Below are positions 44,823 through 55,082 of a stretch of 64,000 nucleotides of DNA, piece by piece. Made by a program: the position numbers and the translations under genes. The stretch comes from Nitrospira sp. (GTDB taxonomy: Bacteria; Nitrospirota; Nitrospiria; Nitrospirales; Nitrospiraceae). Under the pieces are notes generated by a model. The model did no database searches and was not told the origin of the DNA. It saw only the letters and a program-made list of their open reading frames with translations. The stretch's first letter is position 1. Each line of letters begins with the position of its first letter. The stretch covers positions 2,315,501-2,379,500 of the forward strand of contig BQWY01000001.1 in the NCBI GenBank assembly GCA_036984305.1, written 5' to 3'.

Positions 44823-45680
44823 ATGCCCGCGACCGGTCCACCACGTGCACCACATGAACGGATGAACAGGCCGAAGCTCGGGGTGTTTAAATTCGCTTCG
44901 TGCGACGGATGCCAACTCAGCATCCTGAATTTGGAAGACGACCTGCTCGCCGTCAGCGAGACACTGGACATTGCCTACTTTCCGGAAGCGTCGAGCGACA
45001 TGCGCGAGGGCCCCTACGACATCGCCCTAGTCGAAGGTTCGATCACGACGCCGGAGGACCTGCACCGAATCGTGTCGGTGCGGGAACGCGCCAAGGTTTT
45101 GATGACGATCGGGGCCTGCGCCACGGCGGGTGGGATTCAAGCCTTGCGCAATTGGAGCGACGTGGAGGCCTTCAAGCAGGCGGTGTATCCCAGCCCGCAG
45201 TACATCCAAAGTCTCAGCACCTCGACGCCGATTTCGGAGCACGTGCGGGTCGACTTTGAGCTGTGGGGGTGCCCGATCGAGAAGACTCAGCTGATGCGCG
45301 TCCTCATCGATCTATTCGCGGGCGTGCAGCCGAAATTACCCACCCATTCCCTGTGTCTGGATTGCAAGCGTCGCGGCATGGTGTGCGTCCTCGTGACAAA
45401 AGGCGAACCGTGCATGGGCCCTGTGACCCGCACCGGTTGCGGCGTGATTTGCCCCAGCCTCGGGCGCGATTGTTACGGCTGCTTCGGACCATCGGAGGGC
45501 GCTCCACAGGGTGAGGCCTTCCCTCCAAACACCAGCTCGCTCGCCACCCAGTTTCATCACGGGTTGCAACTCATCCCGGCCGAGGTGCTGCGCCGTTTTC
45601 GCGGCATCAACGGCTACGTCGCGCCGTTTCGAAAGGAAAGTCAGACGTGGGAATCCCGGATCGAGGAGACCACACCCTGA
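44823..45680 (+). CDS. hydS: Group 3b [NiFe] hydrogenase, small (delta) subunit
   Basis: 285 residues. Proximal cluster ligands are in [16 protein letters not shown] and [14 protein letters not shown]; later cysteines ([38 protein letters not shown]) bind the other clusters. No twin-arginine signal, so cytoplasmic, as expected for group 3. The ATG at 44823 follows AAGGA; ATG 44862 (MNRPKLG) would give the commoner N-terminus. Works with hydL in H2 activation. Confidence 0.93.
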   Translation: MPATGPPRAPHERMNRPKLGVFKFASCDGCQLSILNLEDDLLAVSETLDIAYFPEASSDMREGPYDIALVEGSITTPEDLHRIVSVRERAKVLMTIGACATAGGIQALRNWSDVEAFKQAVYPSPQYIQSLSTSTPISEHVRVDFELWGCPIEKTQLMRVLIDLFAGVQPKLPTHSLCLDCKRRGMVCVLVTKGEPCMGPVTRTGCGVICPSLGRDCYGCFGPSEGAPQGEAFPPNTSSLATQFHHGLQLIPAEVLRRFRGINGYVAPFRKESQTWESRIEETTP

Positions 45681-45696
45681 GAGCTTGGCCAAGGCC

Positions 45697-47010
45697 ATGA
45701 GCGAGCCGCAACGCCAGACGCGCACGATCAAGATCGACACCATCGCCCGCGTTGAAGGGGAGGGAGCCCTCCGCGTCACCGTGAAGAACGGACTGGTCGA
45801 CGACGTCGAATTGCGAATCTTCGAGCCGCCGCGTTTCTTCGAAGCCTTTCTCCAGGGCCGGCACTATGAGGAACTGCCGGACATCGTGGCGCGTATCTGC
45901 GGAATCTGCCCGGTGGCCTATCAGATGAGCGCCGTGCACGCCGTGGAGTCGATCTTTGGCGTGCAGGTGACCGGGGCATTGCGCGATCTCCGGCGGTTGC
46001 TGTACTGCGGGGAATGGGTTGAGAGCCACGCCCTGCACGTCTACATGCTGCAGGCGCCGGATTTTCTCGGGTACGAGAGCGGCATCGCCATGGCAAAGGA
46101 CCACGCGCACGTGGTGACGCGAGGCTTACGGATCAAAAAGGCCGGCAATGCCCTGATGGCGCTGTTGGGCGGACGCTCGGTGCACCCCGTGTCCGTCAGG
46201 GTGGGCGGCTTTTCAAGAGCGCCGACCCGGCGTGAATTGAACGGGTTGACGGACGAGTTATTATGGGCGCGGGATGCGGCGGTCGAGACCGTCCGCTGGG
46301 TCGCCGGCTTCCACTTTCCCGACCTCGATCCCGGCTACACCTGCGTCGCGTTGCAGCCGAGAGACGAATACCCCTTCAACCATGGCCTACTTGCATCCTC
46401 CGACGGCCTCAAGATTCCGGGGGATGAATTCGAGTTGCATTTCTCCGAGACGCAGGTGGCGTACTCGACTGCACTGCACTGCACACTGCACGGCAAGCGG
46501 TATTTCGTGGGTCCGTTGGCCCGAATCAACCTCAACGCCGACCGTCTGACTCCTCTCGCCAGAGCGGCCTTGGACGGGACCGGCGTGAGTCTGCCGCTTC
46601 GCAATCCCTTTCACAGCATCATCGCGCGCTCGGTCGAGATACTCTTCGCCCTGGAAGAGTCGCTCCGTCTGATTGCGCAATACGAGCCGCCGCCTGCACC
46701 GGTCGAGGACTACCAGGTTCGGCCCGGCGTGGGCATGGCCTGTACGGAAGCCCCGCGCGGGATCCTCTATCATCGCTACAGGGTCGATGCGGACGGAATC
46801 GTACGGGAGGCCAAGATCGTGCCGCCCACTTCACAGAACCAAGGCCGCATCGAAGAGGATCTACGTGTCTTCCTGCCACATGTGCTCGATCTGCCCGACC
46901 AGGCCGCGGCACTGGCCTGCGAACGAGTCATCCGGTGCTACGATCCGTGCATTTCTTGCTCGACGCATTTTCTGAACCTTGAGATCCATCGGGAGGACGA
47001 CGCGTCGTGA
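45697..47010 (+). CDS. hydL: Group 3b [NiFe] hydrogenase, large (alpha) subunit
   Basis: 437 residues. The nickel site is made by RICGICP near residue 66 and the C-terminal DPCISCSTH. The last ~13 residues ([13 protein letters not shown]) would be cut off after the final His by the maturation protease encoded next. [13 protein letters not shown] at the N-terminus is typical. The position after the first cysteine pair reads PVAYQMS, with Tyr where many groups have His. ATG 45697 lies 16 bases after hydS. Confidence 0.94.
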   Translation: MSEPQRQTRTIKIDTIARVEGEGALRVTVKNGLVDDVELRIFEPPRFFEAFLQGRHYEELPDIVARICGICPVAYQMSAVHAVESIFGVQVTGALRDLRRLLYCGEWVESHALHVYMLQAPDFLGYESGIAMAKDHAHVVTRGLRIKKAGNALMALLGGRSVHPVSVRVGGFSRAPTRRELNGLTDELLWARDAAVETVRWVAGFHFPDLDPGYTCVALQPRDEYPFNHGLLASSDGLKIPGDEFELHFSETQVAYSTALHCTLHGKRYFVGPLARINLNADRLTPLARAALDGTGVSLPLRNPFHSIIARSVEILFALEESLRLIAQYEPPPAPVEDYQVRPGVGMACTEAPRGILYHRYRVDADGIVREAKIVPPTSQNQGRIEEDLRVFLPHVLDLPDQAAALACERVIRCYDPCISCSTHFLNLEIHREDDAS

Positions 47011-47498
47011 GCCGACGGTCCAATCGACCGATTCGTATCGTCGGCCTCGGCAATCGCATGCGGGGGGACGATGCGGCGGGCCTGATCGCAGCCGACCGAA
47101 TCCGGGCACGGATCGGCGCTCGCGCGGAGGTCATCGACGCGGAGATGGCCGGGGCGGACTTACTCGAGTGGTTCGACGGCGCTCGAGCCGTTTTCTTGAT
47201 CGACGCGGTCCGGAGCGGCTCCCCGCCGGGCACCCTTCATCGTTGCGATGCATCCACTGGCCCGATCGGAACAGCTCATCTGCCGCACTCCAGCCACGCA
47301 CTGAACGGAGTCGATGCGCTGGAGCTGGCACGAATCCTGGGGTTGCTTCCTCCGATCGTGCTCGTGTTCGGTATCGAGGTCGGCGCGACGAGTTTTGGCC
47401 GCCTCCTGTCTCCCGAGGTTGCTGCAGCCATCGAGGCGACCGTCGAGACGGTGTGCCGCGAGAGCGAGGCGTTGGCATGCACGAATTCCATCTGCTGA
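47007..47498 (+). CDS. Hydrogenase maturation protease
   Basis: 163 residues from GTG 47007, overlapping the hydL stop by four bases. Motif [20 protein letters not shown] and acidic metal ligands ([21 protein letters not shown]) identify the HycI/HyaD/HoxW (M52) endopeptidase family. The enzyme recognises nickel in the finished large subunit and removes its C-terminal peptide. Its 3' end overlaps the hypA start by 22 bases. Confidence 0.9.
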   Translation: MSRRSNRPIRIVGLGNRMRGDDAAGLIAADRIRARIGARAEVIDAEMAGADLLEWFDGARAVFLIDAVRSGSPPGTLHRCDASTGPIGTAHLPHSSHALNGVDALELARILGLLPPIVLVFGIEVGATSFGRLLSPEVAAAIEATVETVCRESEALACTNSIC

Positions 47499-47830
47499 GA
47501 CAGGTGGTCAAAGCGGTCGAGGAGGGCATGGGAGGTATTCGTCACGGCCGCCCGGTCGTCGTGCGCCTTCGGGTCAGCCACGGATCTCACCTGCTCAGCC
47601 ACGATCCGGCGACGCTGCAACACACATTCGCTCTCGCCGCCCGCGGCAGTGTCGCCGAAGGCGCAGACCTGGAGTTGTTGACCGTGGTTGGCGAGGCACG
47701 GTGCGTAGATTGTGGGCGAGTCGCCTCCATGGAGACCGGCGATGAGATGTGCGCAGCCTGTGGTGGACCGCTCGAGATCCCAACCGGCGGACCGGAAGTC
47801 GTGGTGCACGAGGTCGTCGTGGAGGAATGA
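47477..47830 (+). CDS. hypA: Hydrogenase nickel-insertion protein HypA
   Basis: 117 residues starting MHEF; the MHE start is needed for nickel binding by the N-terminal amine, His2 and Glu3. The zinc site is RCVDCGRVASMETGDEMCAACG (two CxxC pairs, about residues 75-96). HypA works with the GTPase HypB in nickel delivery, yet hypB is not in this locus. It starts inside the protease gene, and its stop overlaps hypF. Confidence 0.92.
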   Translation: MHEFHLLRQVVKAVEEGMGGIRHGRPVVVRLRVSHGSHLLSHDPATLQHTFALAARGSVAEGADLELLTVVGEARCVDCGRVASMETGDEMCAACGGPLEIPTGGPEVVVHEVVVEE

Positions 47831-50226
47831 TGCCGACCGCTGCGGTACGCCTAGGAATCGCCGTGACTGGCATCGTACAAGGCGTAGGGTTTCGTCCGTT
47901 CGTCTCCCGGCTCGCGCATGATCTGGGGCTCGCCGGATCGGTAACGAATACGGCCCTTGGCGCACTCGTGGAGGTCGAAGGTCCACGGCAGCAGACCGAG
48001 GAGTTCGTCCGGCGGATGCGAACGGACGTGCCCACCTCGGCCCATCTGGAACACATCGAAATATGCCCTCTCGACCCATTGGGCGAACACTCGTTCCGCA
48101 TCGCCGCGAGCGTATCGGGAAGGGATCGACGTCTGGCGATTCCGCCGGATCTCGCGCCCTGTCCCAACTGTGTTCGTGAACTCTTCGATGCACGGGATCG
48201 CCGGCATGCATATCCGTTTCTGTCCTGTACGCAGTGTGGGCCGCGCTATAGCATCGTCACTGATATACCCTACGACCGTCTGCAGACAACCATGCAGGCG
48301 TTCACTCTCTGCGACGCCTGTGCACGCGAGTACAACGCGGAGCGCGACCGACGATTTCACGCAGAGCCGACCGCGTGCGCCGTCTGTGGTCCAAAGGTGA
48401 GACTCTGGGATGAGCGAGGCGCTGGCCTGGCCTCCGAAGCCGAAGCACTCCGGCAGGCCCGTGACCTTCTCGTTTGCGGAGCCATCCTCGCAGTAAAAGG
48501 GGTAGGGGGATTTCAGCTGTGGGTCGATGCCGCCAACGACAGTGCCGTGCAGCGACTGCGCGAGCGGAAGCACCGCCCGGACAAACCCTTTGCACTCTTG
48601 TTCCCTTCGCTCGAGTCTCTTCGTGTTTTCTGCCGGATCTCGATGCTGGAGGAAATGGTGCTCGCTTCTCAACAGGCACCCATCGTGCTTCTCAGAAAAC
48701 GGCACGACGTCGGTCTGGCTGACTCCGTGGCTCCGGGCAATCCATCATTCGGTGCCATGCTGCCCTCGAGCCCGTTGCATCATCTTCTCCTCGCACAGCT
48801 TGGGCGACCGGTGGTAGCGACCAGCGGGAATCGTGCCGAAGAGCCGATCGTCACGGATGACGAGGAAGCCCTCGTGCGCTTAGCCGGCATCGCCGATGCG
48901 TTCCTGGTACACGATCGTCCAATCGCCAGACCCGTAGACGATTCGGTACTGCGAGTCGTCGCAGACGATTGCGGAAACCGTCAGATCGAAAGCGATGGAG
49001 CCGAGCCACCGTACCCTTCGCCACGGGTGCTCCTGCTCCGTCGTGCACGGGGCTACGCCCCCCTCGCGATACGGCTTGGGCCTCATTGGACAGAGCGAGG
49101 CAAGACGGGACCGGTCCTGGCCCTCGGAGGACATCTGAAAAATACGGTGGCCGTACTGGACGGTGACCGCGTGGTCTTGAGCCAGCACGTTGGAGATCTG
49201 TCCACAGTGGAGGCGACTACCGCACATCGGCACGCCGTCGAGGACCTGTTGCGGCTGCTCGCCGTGAGGCCAACCTCTATCGCATGCGACCAGCATCCCG
49301 ATTATCGATCTTCGCAATCTGCTCACGAATTGAGTCAGTTACTCTCGATACCTCTCGTAACAGTTCAACATCATCACGCGCATGTGGCCGCTTGTATGGC
49401 GGAGCATCAGCTCGATGGTCAGGTGCTGGGGATTGCCTGGGATGGGGCCGGTTACGGTAGCCATACACAAATCTGGGGAGGGGAAGCACTGCTCGCAAGT
49501 TATCGAGGCTTCATCCGATTCGCCCATCTCCGCCCGTTCCGACTACCGGGAGGCGAAGCCGCCATGCGCGACCCCACACGATGCGCCCTGGCCCTCCTGT
49601 GGGACGCATTGCCGGACCAAGTGCCATACTGGAGGCATCGACTGGCCGGCTCGCTCCCGGATCGCACGGAGCAGCTTGTGCGACTCATGGCGTCCGGCCT
49701 CGCCTCGCCGGAGACCACTTCGATGGGGCGCTTGTTTGATGGGGTGGCAGCCCTGACCGGCCTCTGCCTCCACAGCTCGTTCGAAGGGCACGCGGGTATG
49801 GCGGTGGAATTCGCTGCGGAGCGGGCAGCCGATTGCTCGGATCATGATATCGGATCCGAGTACCATTTCAATCTGATCCGCAATGATAGTTCCGCTGCTT
49901 TCGTGATTGATTGGCATCCCGTTCTTCATGCCATACTCGAAGATCGTTTGCACGGGGTGCCGGCAGACATCATGGCGTGGCGATTTCATGCAGCCCTCGC
50001 GGCACTCATCCTGAGATTGGCGCAGCACTGCGGAATCCCCCGTGTGGTCCTGACAGGAGGCTGCTTCCAAAACGGTCTCCTCCTGTCTCTCTCACGACAG
50101 CAATTGGAACGGTCCGGATTGACCGTCTACAGCCACCAACTGGTTCCGCCCAACGATGGAGGTCTGTCGTTAGGGCAGGCTGTCGTGGCAGCCGCCTCGA
50201 TGACGGATCGGACAGGGGAGGCATAG
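47827..50226 (+). CDS. hypF: Carbamoyltransferase HypF
   Basis: 799 residues, near normal length. Domains in order: acylphosphatase (1-95; VTGIVQGVGFRPFVSRLAHD), zinc-finger pair (about 110-190; CPNCVRELFD, CTQCGPRYS, CDACAREY, CAVCGP), YrdC-like adenylating domain (about 200-390; AVKGVGGFQLW), and a Kae1-like domain (about 400-799; HHHAHVAACMAEH, GIAWDGAGYG). It makes the thiocarboxamide on HypE from which the CN ligands of the active site derive. The ATG overlaps the hypA stop. Confidence 0.95.
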   Translation: MMPTAAVRLGIAVTGIVQGVGFRPFVSRLAHDLGLAGSVTNTALGALVEVEGPRQQTEEFVRRMRTDVPTSAHLEHIEICPLDPLGEHSFRIAASVSGRDRRLAIPPDLAPCPNCVRELFDARDRRHAYPFLSCTQCGPRYSIVTDIPYDRLQTTMQAFTLCDACAREYNAERDRRFHAEPTACAVCGPKVRLWDERGAGLASEAEALRQARDLLVCGAILAVKGVGGFQLWVDAANDSAVQRLRERKHRPDKPFALLFPSLESLRVFCRISMLEEMVLASQQAPIVLLRKRHDVGLADSVAPGNPSFGAMLPSSPLHHLLLAQLGRPVVATSGNRAEEPIVTDDEEALVRLAGIADAFLVHDRPIARPVDDSVLRVVADDCGNRQIESDGAEPPYPSPRVLLLRRARGYAPLAIRLGPHWTERGKTGPVLALGGHLKNTVAVLDGDRVVLSQHVGDLSTVEATTAHRHAVEDLLRLLAVRPTSIACDQHPDYRSSQSAHELSQLLSIPLVTVQHHHAHVAACMAEHQLDGQVLGIAWDGAGYGSHTQIWGGEALLASYRGFIRFAHLRPFRLPGGEAAMRDPTRCALALLWDALPDQVPYWRHRLAGSLPDRTEQLVRLMASGLASPETTSMGRLFDGVAALTGLCLHSSFEGHAGMAVEFAAERAADCSDHDIGSEYHFNLIRNDSSAAFVIDWHPVLHAILEDRLHGVPADIMAWRFHAALAALILRLAQHCGIPRVVLTGGCFQNGLLLSLSRQQLERSGLTVYSHQLVPPNDGGLSLGQAVVAAASMTDRTGEA

Positions 50227-50231
50227 AGACG

Positions 50232-50498
50232 ATGTGTTTGGCGATACCAGGTGAAGTCGTCACCGTCCAGGACGACCCGCTCCGCATGGCGACGGTCCGC
50301 TTCGGGGCCATTACGAAAGACGTGTCCCTCGCCATGGTTCCGGATGCCACCATCGGTGATTATGTGGTGGTCCACGTCGGTTTTGCGATCAGCAAACTGG
50401 ACGAAGCCGCGGCACGCGCCTCGCTCGCGCTACTCCGTCAACTCGAAACAGACGGCTCGGCGAGCGAGGAGGGAGCGGTGGAGAGGCTGGAACCATGA
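50232..50498 (+). CDS. hypC: Hydrogenase assembly chaperone HypC
   Basis: 88 residues starting [10 protein letters not shown], the invariant HypC start with Cys2, which carries the Fe(CN)2CO unit with Hyp[22 protein letters not shown] is the usual C-terminal helix; a short acidic tail is extra. The stop overlaps the hypD start by four bases. Confidence 0.95.
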   Translation: MCLAIPGEVVTVQDDPLRMATVRFGAITKDVSLAMVPDATIGDYVVVHVGFAISKLDEAAARASLALLRQLETDGSASEEGAVERLEP

Positions 50499-51664
50499 GA
50501 TACGTCGATGAATTTCGCGATCGCACCGTGGCCAAGGCACTGGCAGCGCGTATTCGACGCACGGTGCGGCAGCCGTGGACGCTCATGGAAGTCTGCGGCG
50601 GACAGACGCATGCGATCGTGCGGTTTGGTTTGGACCAACTGCTGCCGCCGGACGTCGCGCTCGTACACGGGCCGGGCTGTCCGGTGTGCGTGACCCCTGC
50701 CGGACTGATCGATCAGGCGATACGGCTCGCCGGACTGCCTCACGTAGCGCTCTGCTCCTTCGGGGATATGCTCCGTGTGCCAGGCACTCGGGGGGATCTC
50801 CTGAGTGCTAAAGCCGCGGGCGGGGATGTCCGCATCGTGTACTCCCCCCTGGACGCCTTGGAGCTGGCACGCGCGCATCCGGATCGCGAGATCGTCTGTT
50901 TTGCGGTCGGCTTCGAGACCACCGCCCCGGCCTGGGCCATGGCCGTCCTGCAAGCGAAGGCGCGGCAACTCTCCAATTTGAGTCTCCTCGTCGCACACGT
51001 GCTGGTACCGCCGGCCATCGAAGCCATCATGTCGTCCCCGCAGACACGCGTGCAAGGCTTCCTTGCCGCCGGCCACGTCTGCACCGTGATGGGCTATCAC
51101 GAATACGAGCCGCTCGCTGATCGATATCGCGTTCCGATCGTCGTGACCGGATTCGAGCCGATCGATATTTTGGAAGGCGTGGCTCTTGTGGTCGAACAGT
51201 TGGAATCTGGCCGTAGCCAGGTCGAGAATCAGTATGCGCGATCCGTCCACCGGGATGGCAATCGCCGGGCACAAGCTGTCGTTCAGGAGGTCTTCGAGGT
51301 CGGACCACGCCTGTGGCGCGGAATCGGCGAGATCGCGCGCAGTGGTCTCCGGCTGCGGCCTGCTTATGCAGGTTTGGACGCGGTCGTGCGATTCGAGGCC
51401 GACCTCGTCGGCCTCGGCGAATCCGCCCCCGACGACCATGAGTGCCACAGCGGTCGCGTTTTACAGGGACAGCTGAAACCGACGGACTGTCCGGCCTTCG
51501 GTGGACGCTGCACGCCCGAGACCCCACTCGGTGCGCCGATGGTCACCAACGAAGGGGCCTGCGCGGCCTATTATCGATATCGAAAGGGCGCCGCAGTCGA
51601 ACCAGTGGGGACACGACATACTCACGAACCGCCTGCCGCAGGCATGAACAGGGGTCCGAGGTGA
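50495..51664 (+). CDS. hypD: Hydrogenase formation protein HypD
   Basis: 389 residues. [34 protein letters not shown] and [12 protein letters not shown] are the conserved HypD blocks; the C-terminal cysteines ([20 protein letters not shown]) hold the [4Fe-4S] cluster. HypD with HypC is the scaffold for assembly of the Fe(CN)2CO group. The final ~25 residues are non-conserved. Its stop overlaps the hypE GTG. Confidence 0.95.
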   Translation: MRYVDEFRDRTVAKALAARIRRTVRQPWTLMEVCGGQTHAIVRFGLDQLLPPDVALVHGPGCPVCVTPAGLIDQAIRLAGLPHVALCSFGDMLRVPGTRGDLLSAKAAGGDVRIVYSPLDALELARAHPDREIVCFAVGFETTAPAWAMAVLQAKARQLSNLSLLVAHVLVPPAIEAIMSSPQTRVQGFLAAGHVCTVMGYHEYEPLADRYRVPIVVTGFEPIDILEGVALVVEQLESGRSQVENQYARSVHRDGNRRAQAVVQEVFEVGPRLWRGIGEIARSGLRLRPAYAGLDAVVRFEADLVGLGESAPDDHECHSGRVLQGQLKPTDCPAFGGRCTPETPLGAPMVTNEGACAAYYRYRKGAAVEPVGTRHTHEPPAAGMNRGPR

Positions 51665-52710
51665 ATCGACCTGAGACGGCGATGCAATGCCCGCGTCCAG
51701 TCGAACCCGCACACGTGCGACTCGCGCATGGCGGGGGCGGTCGCCAGATGCAGGCACTGATCCAGGACGTCTTCGTGAAGGCGTTTGACAATTCGATCTT
51801 GGCTGCTTTGCACGATGGTGCCACCTGGGACATGCCGGCAGGCACCATGGCGTTTACGACGGATTCCTACGTCGTACATCCGCTGTTCTTCCCCGGAGGG
51901 GACATCGGTAGTCTCGCGGTCCACGGCACGATCAACGACCTGGCCATGTGCGGCGCACGACCGCTGTACCTCAGTGCCGGTTTTATTCTCGAAGAAGGAC
52001 TCAGCCTGGACACGCTGCACCGAGTGGCTCAGTCGATGGCAACCGCGGCACGCGCAGCCGGGGTTCAGATCGTCACTGGGGACACGAAGGTCGTCGATCG
52101 CGGCAAGGCCGACGGCATCTTCGTCAACACGGCCGGCATCGGGGTCGTGCCGAGGGGCCTGTCGATCACGCCTGAGCGGATCCGGCCGGGCGATGCGATC
52201 ATCTTGAGCGGCGACGTGGGCTCGCATGGCATTGCGGTCTTGAGCGTCCGTAACGGCGTGGCATTCGAGGGCCACGTCGAAAGCGACTCCGCGCCGCTGC
52301 ATCGGGTGGTCGCGGATCTGATCGCCGGGGGGATCGATCTTCATTGCCTGCGCGATTGCACGCGGGGCGGTCTGGCATCGGCACTGTACGAATTGGCCGC
52401 CGCCGCGAGGGTCGGGATGCGTGTGGATGAAACGATGATACCGGTCCACCCGGCCGTCCGCGGTGCGTGCGAGTTGTTGGGGCTCGATGCCCTGTACGTG
52501 GCGAACGAAGGGCGGTTCGTGGCCCTCATTCCACAGAACCAGGCCGATGCGGCGATCGCCATCATGCGGCGGCACACGGCAGCCAAGGCCGCCGTCCGGA
52601 TCGGCAAGGTAGACTCGATCGACAACCACCACGTCGTACTTCGAACGGTTTTGGGGACACGTCGCATTCTAGATCTGCTCTCCGGTGAACAGCTTCCTCG
52701 TATTTGTTAA
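51661..52710 (+). CDS. hypE: Hydrogenase expression/formation protein HypE
   Basis: 349 residues from GTG 51661 (overlapping the hypD stop; ATG 51682 is an alternative). PurM/AIR-synthase fold: [40 protein letters not shown], and [11 protein letters not shown]. The C-terminus PRIC ends in the cysteine that receives the carbamoyl group from HypF and turns it to thiocyanate. It is the last gene of the locus. Confidence 0.95.
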   Translation: MNRPETAMQCPRPVEPAHVRLAHGGGGRQMQALIQDVFVKAFDNSILAALHDGATWDMPAGTMAFTTDSYVVHPLFFPGGDIGSLAVHGTINDLAMCGARPLYLSAGFILEEGLSLDTLHRVAQSMATAARAAGVQIVTGDTKVVDRGKADGIFVNTAGIGVVPRGLSITPERIRPGDAIILSGDVGSHGIAVLSVRNGVAFEGHVESDSAPLHRVVADLIAGGIDLHCLRDCTRGGLASALYELAAAARVGMRVDETMIPVHPAVRGACELLGLDALYVANEGRFVALIPQNQADAAIAIMRRHTAAKAAVRIGKVDSIDNHHVVLRTVLGTRRILDLLSGEQLPRIC

Positions 52711-52722
52711 GCACGATCCCGT

Positions 52723-52772
52723 CGGATTCTTCAACAGCCGAGGAATCGGCTGCCGCGTTGCACGGGAATCCG
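52723..52772 (+). terminator. Nested hairpin after hypE
   Basis: A 7-bp stem CAGCCGA/TCGGCTG with a GGAA tetraloop (52735-52752) sits inside an outer 7-bp stem CGGATTC (52723-52729)/GAATCCG (52766-52772). It lies 12 bases after the hypE stop. There is no T tract, so it may be a rho-assisted end or an RNA-stabilising structure. Confidence 0.4.
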
Positions 52773-53384
52773 TCCCAGCGCTCGCGTTCCTGACTCGTCC
52801 CGCTGCTGCAGTCGAGAGTGGATACGGGACCCTGTCTCCTTGAATGCTGCACACATCGAACTGACCTCGTGCAGACAGGATAATCTGTCCTCGCAAAGGA
52901 CAGAGATTGTCCATGAGCCCAGTCCGCCATCCCAAATGGTCCCGATCAAGAGGACATTCACGACTCCGTACCGATTCGTCTCGCGAGCCATGATAAATCC
53001 ACTTACCAGTTGACCTTCCGTCACCTGTCACCTACAGGCTCCTCATAACCTCCCTCCGAGCGAACGCAGATCTGATACGGTGGACCCACAATTCTTGTGC
53101 GGCAGGCAAACCTCCGTTGTAAGGACGGATAGCCATGATGCCGCTCTGGCGGGAACTTGCTCGAGAAACTCGAACGACTTAGAATACGCAGCACGAGTCG
53201 GAGAGAATATCATTGTCGCTCCATAAGGCTTTCCACCGCCGTTTTCTCGCTACCACTCGCACCTATTTCATTCGTACCGGTTCCACGGAAGCAGCTACGG
53301 GGGGTCTCGACGGACGGCGTCTTGCCTATTGTGCCCGCGTGTAGGGAGCAGCACACACCATAATCGCACGGGACCGAGGAAGGA
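52773..53384. other. Long intergenic region before zwf
   Basis: About 610 bases without a supported gene. Short frames here lack ribosome sites and protein-like composition. The zwf promoter must lie within it, but no clear box pair was found. Confidence 0.4.
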
Positions 53385-54803
53385 ATGGCGATGGCCGAGC
53401 TTCATTTCGGGGACTCAGACGCATTGGTCCTCTTTGGCGCAAGCGGCGACTTGGCATATAAGAAACTGTTCCCCGCGCTGTATAGGCTCGCCAGTCAGCG
53501 ATCATGGAGAGTCCCCATCATCGGTGTGGCATCCACTCGCTGGACCGCCGATGACTTCGAAGCCCGGATCAGAGACAGCATCGGCCACTCGAACGCCACG
53601 ACCGACCCGGAAGCCCTTGAAGCGCTCCTGTCACGCATACAGTATGTCCGTGGCGATTACAATGAGTTCGACACCTTTGTGGCGATCAAGCAAGCATTGC
53701 AGTCTGCCAACTCTCCAACATACTATCTCGCGATTCCTCCAGCCTTGTTCGGCGTCGTGATTAACAGCCTGGGGAAGGCGGGGTTAGCCGAGCCTGGTGC
53801 TCGGGTCATCGTCGAGAAACCGTTTGGGCGGGACCTCGCTTCTGCGCGGGGGCTCAATCGTGTGGCTCGTGCGGTGTTTCCGGAAGAAGCCATCTTTCGC
53901 ATTGATCACTTCTTGGGAAAAGAAGCGATCATGAATATCTTGTACTTCCGATTTGCGAACTCCTTTTTGGAGCCCATCTGGAACCGGAATTATGTCAGCA
54001 GTGTTCAAATCACCTTGGCGGAGGACTTTGGCGTGAAAGGACGAGGAGCCTTCTATGAGAGTGCCGGGTGCTTGCGGGATGTGATTGAAAACCATCTCTT
54101 TCAGATCCTGTCGCTCGTCGCCATGGAACCACCAGGCTATCAAAGCTATGCTGCCGTGCACATTGAGAAGACCAAGGTGTTCAGAGCCATGCGGCCGTTA
54201 CGGCGTAACGATATGGTCCGCGGTCAATATGTCGGCTATCGCGACGAAGACGGAGTCGCACCCGACTCAGATGTCGAAACCTATTGCGCAGTGCGCGCCT
54301 TCATCGATTCATGGCGGTGGGAAGGCGTGCCATGGTACTTGCGGTCAGGCAAATGCTTGGCGACGAATGTGGTCGAAGTCCTGGTCCAGTTCAAGCGGCC
54401 GCCTCAGGGGCTGTTCGATGATTCCCGCACAGCGGATGCACCAAGAAACTATTTCCGCTTTGGCATCTCACCCAATTCAGCTGTCGCACTGGCGGCACGG
54501 ACGAAGCGGGTTGGCCACGAGTACCGTGGCCTGCAACGCGAACTCTATCTTCTGGATGAACACGCGGGGGAGGAAGCACCGTATGAGCGGCTGATCTCAG
54601 ATGCCATGGCGGGGGATAGTGCCCTCTTTACAAGACAAGATGCAGTAGAAGCGGCGTGGGCGGTTGTCGATCCAGTCCTCGACGATCACCCTACTGCTGC
54701 GCCATACAAGTCGGGCACCTGGGGACCAATGGACGCGGATGCGTTCATCGGGGCCGACGGCCCCTGGCATAACCCGGACCCCGGCAGGAACGTCATCCCA
54801 TAA
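53385..54803 (+). CDS. zwf: Glucose-6-phosphate 1-dehydrogenase
   Basis: 472 residues. The NADP-binding [20 protein letters not shown] at the N-terminus and the active-site block [16 protein letters not shown] (about residue 170) identify G6PD, which makes NADPH in the oxidative pentose phosphate pathway. An AGGAAGG site precedes the ATG. It is separated from hypE by 674 bases, so it is an independent unit; together with SthA and the hydrogenase it could supply NADPH. Confidence 0.94.
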   Translation: MAMAELHFGDSDALVLFGASGDLAYKKLFPALYRLASQRSWRVPIIGVASTRWTADDFEARIRDSIGHSNATTDPEALEALLSRIQYVRGDYNEFDTFVAIKQALQSANSPTYYLAIPPALFGVVINSLGKAGLAEPGARVIVEKPFGRDLASARGLNRVARAVFPEEAIFRIDHFLGKEAIMNILYFRFANSFLEPIWNRNYVSSVQITLAEDFGVKGRGAFYESAGCLRDVIENHLFQILSLVAMEPPGYQSYAAVHIEKTKVFRAMRPLRRNDMVRGQYVGYRDEDGVAPDSDVETYCAVRAFIDSWRWEGVPWYLRSGKCLATNVVEVLVQFKRPPQGLFDDSRTADAPRNYFRFGISPNSAVALAARTKRVGHEYRGLQRELYLLDEHAGEEAPYERLISDAMAGDSALFTRQDAVEAAWAVVDPVLDDHPTAAPYKSGTWGPMDADAFIGADGPWHNPDPGRNVIP

Positions 54804-55082
54804 CGCTCAGTTTAGGCACGAGTGAATCAACGTGCGTGGGTTCCACCATGACTTGAGGGATGGATCCGGCACGATGTAGCAGCTTCGCACCGTTGCTTTC
54901 GGGTGCACGAATTCGGGGTCCTCTGCGTACCCCACTACAGAACATTTCACAACAGCGCTCAGCCAAATTCAGGGCTCGGGGAGGACAATGATCTACACCT
55001 GGGAATGGGAGCTGCGCCCGTTGAAGTTCGGTCAGACCTCGGGGCCCTGACACCCGGACGGCGTTTCCTAAAACGGACCTTC

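Noticed and set aside
45892-45918. The Tyr in the first nickel motif of the hydrogenase large subunit as a missing residue
   Set aside because: Both cysteine pairs are intact, and some group 3 subunits are believed to have Tyr at this place, so it is not evidence for inactivity.
53157-53363. A short plus-strand frame before zwf
   Set aside because: It has no ribosome site, no protein-like pattern, and is rich in Arg/Ser/Pro as in non-coding GC-rich DNA.
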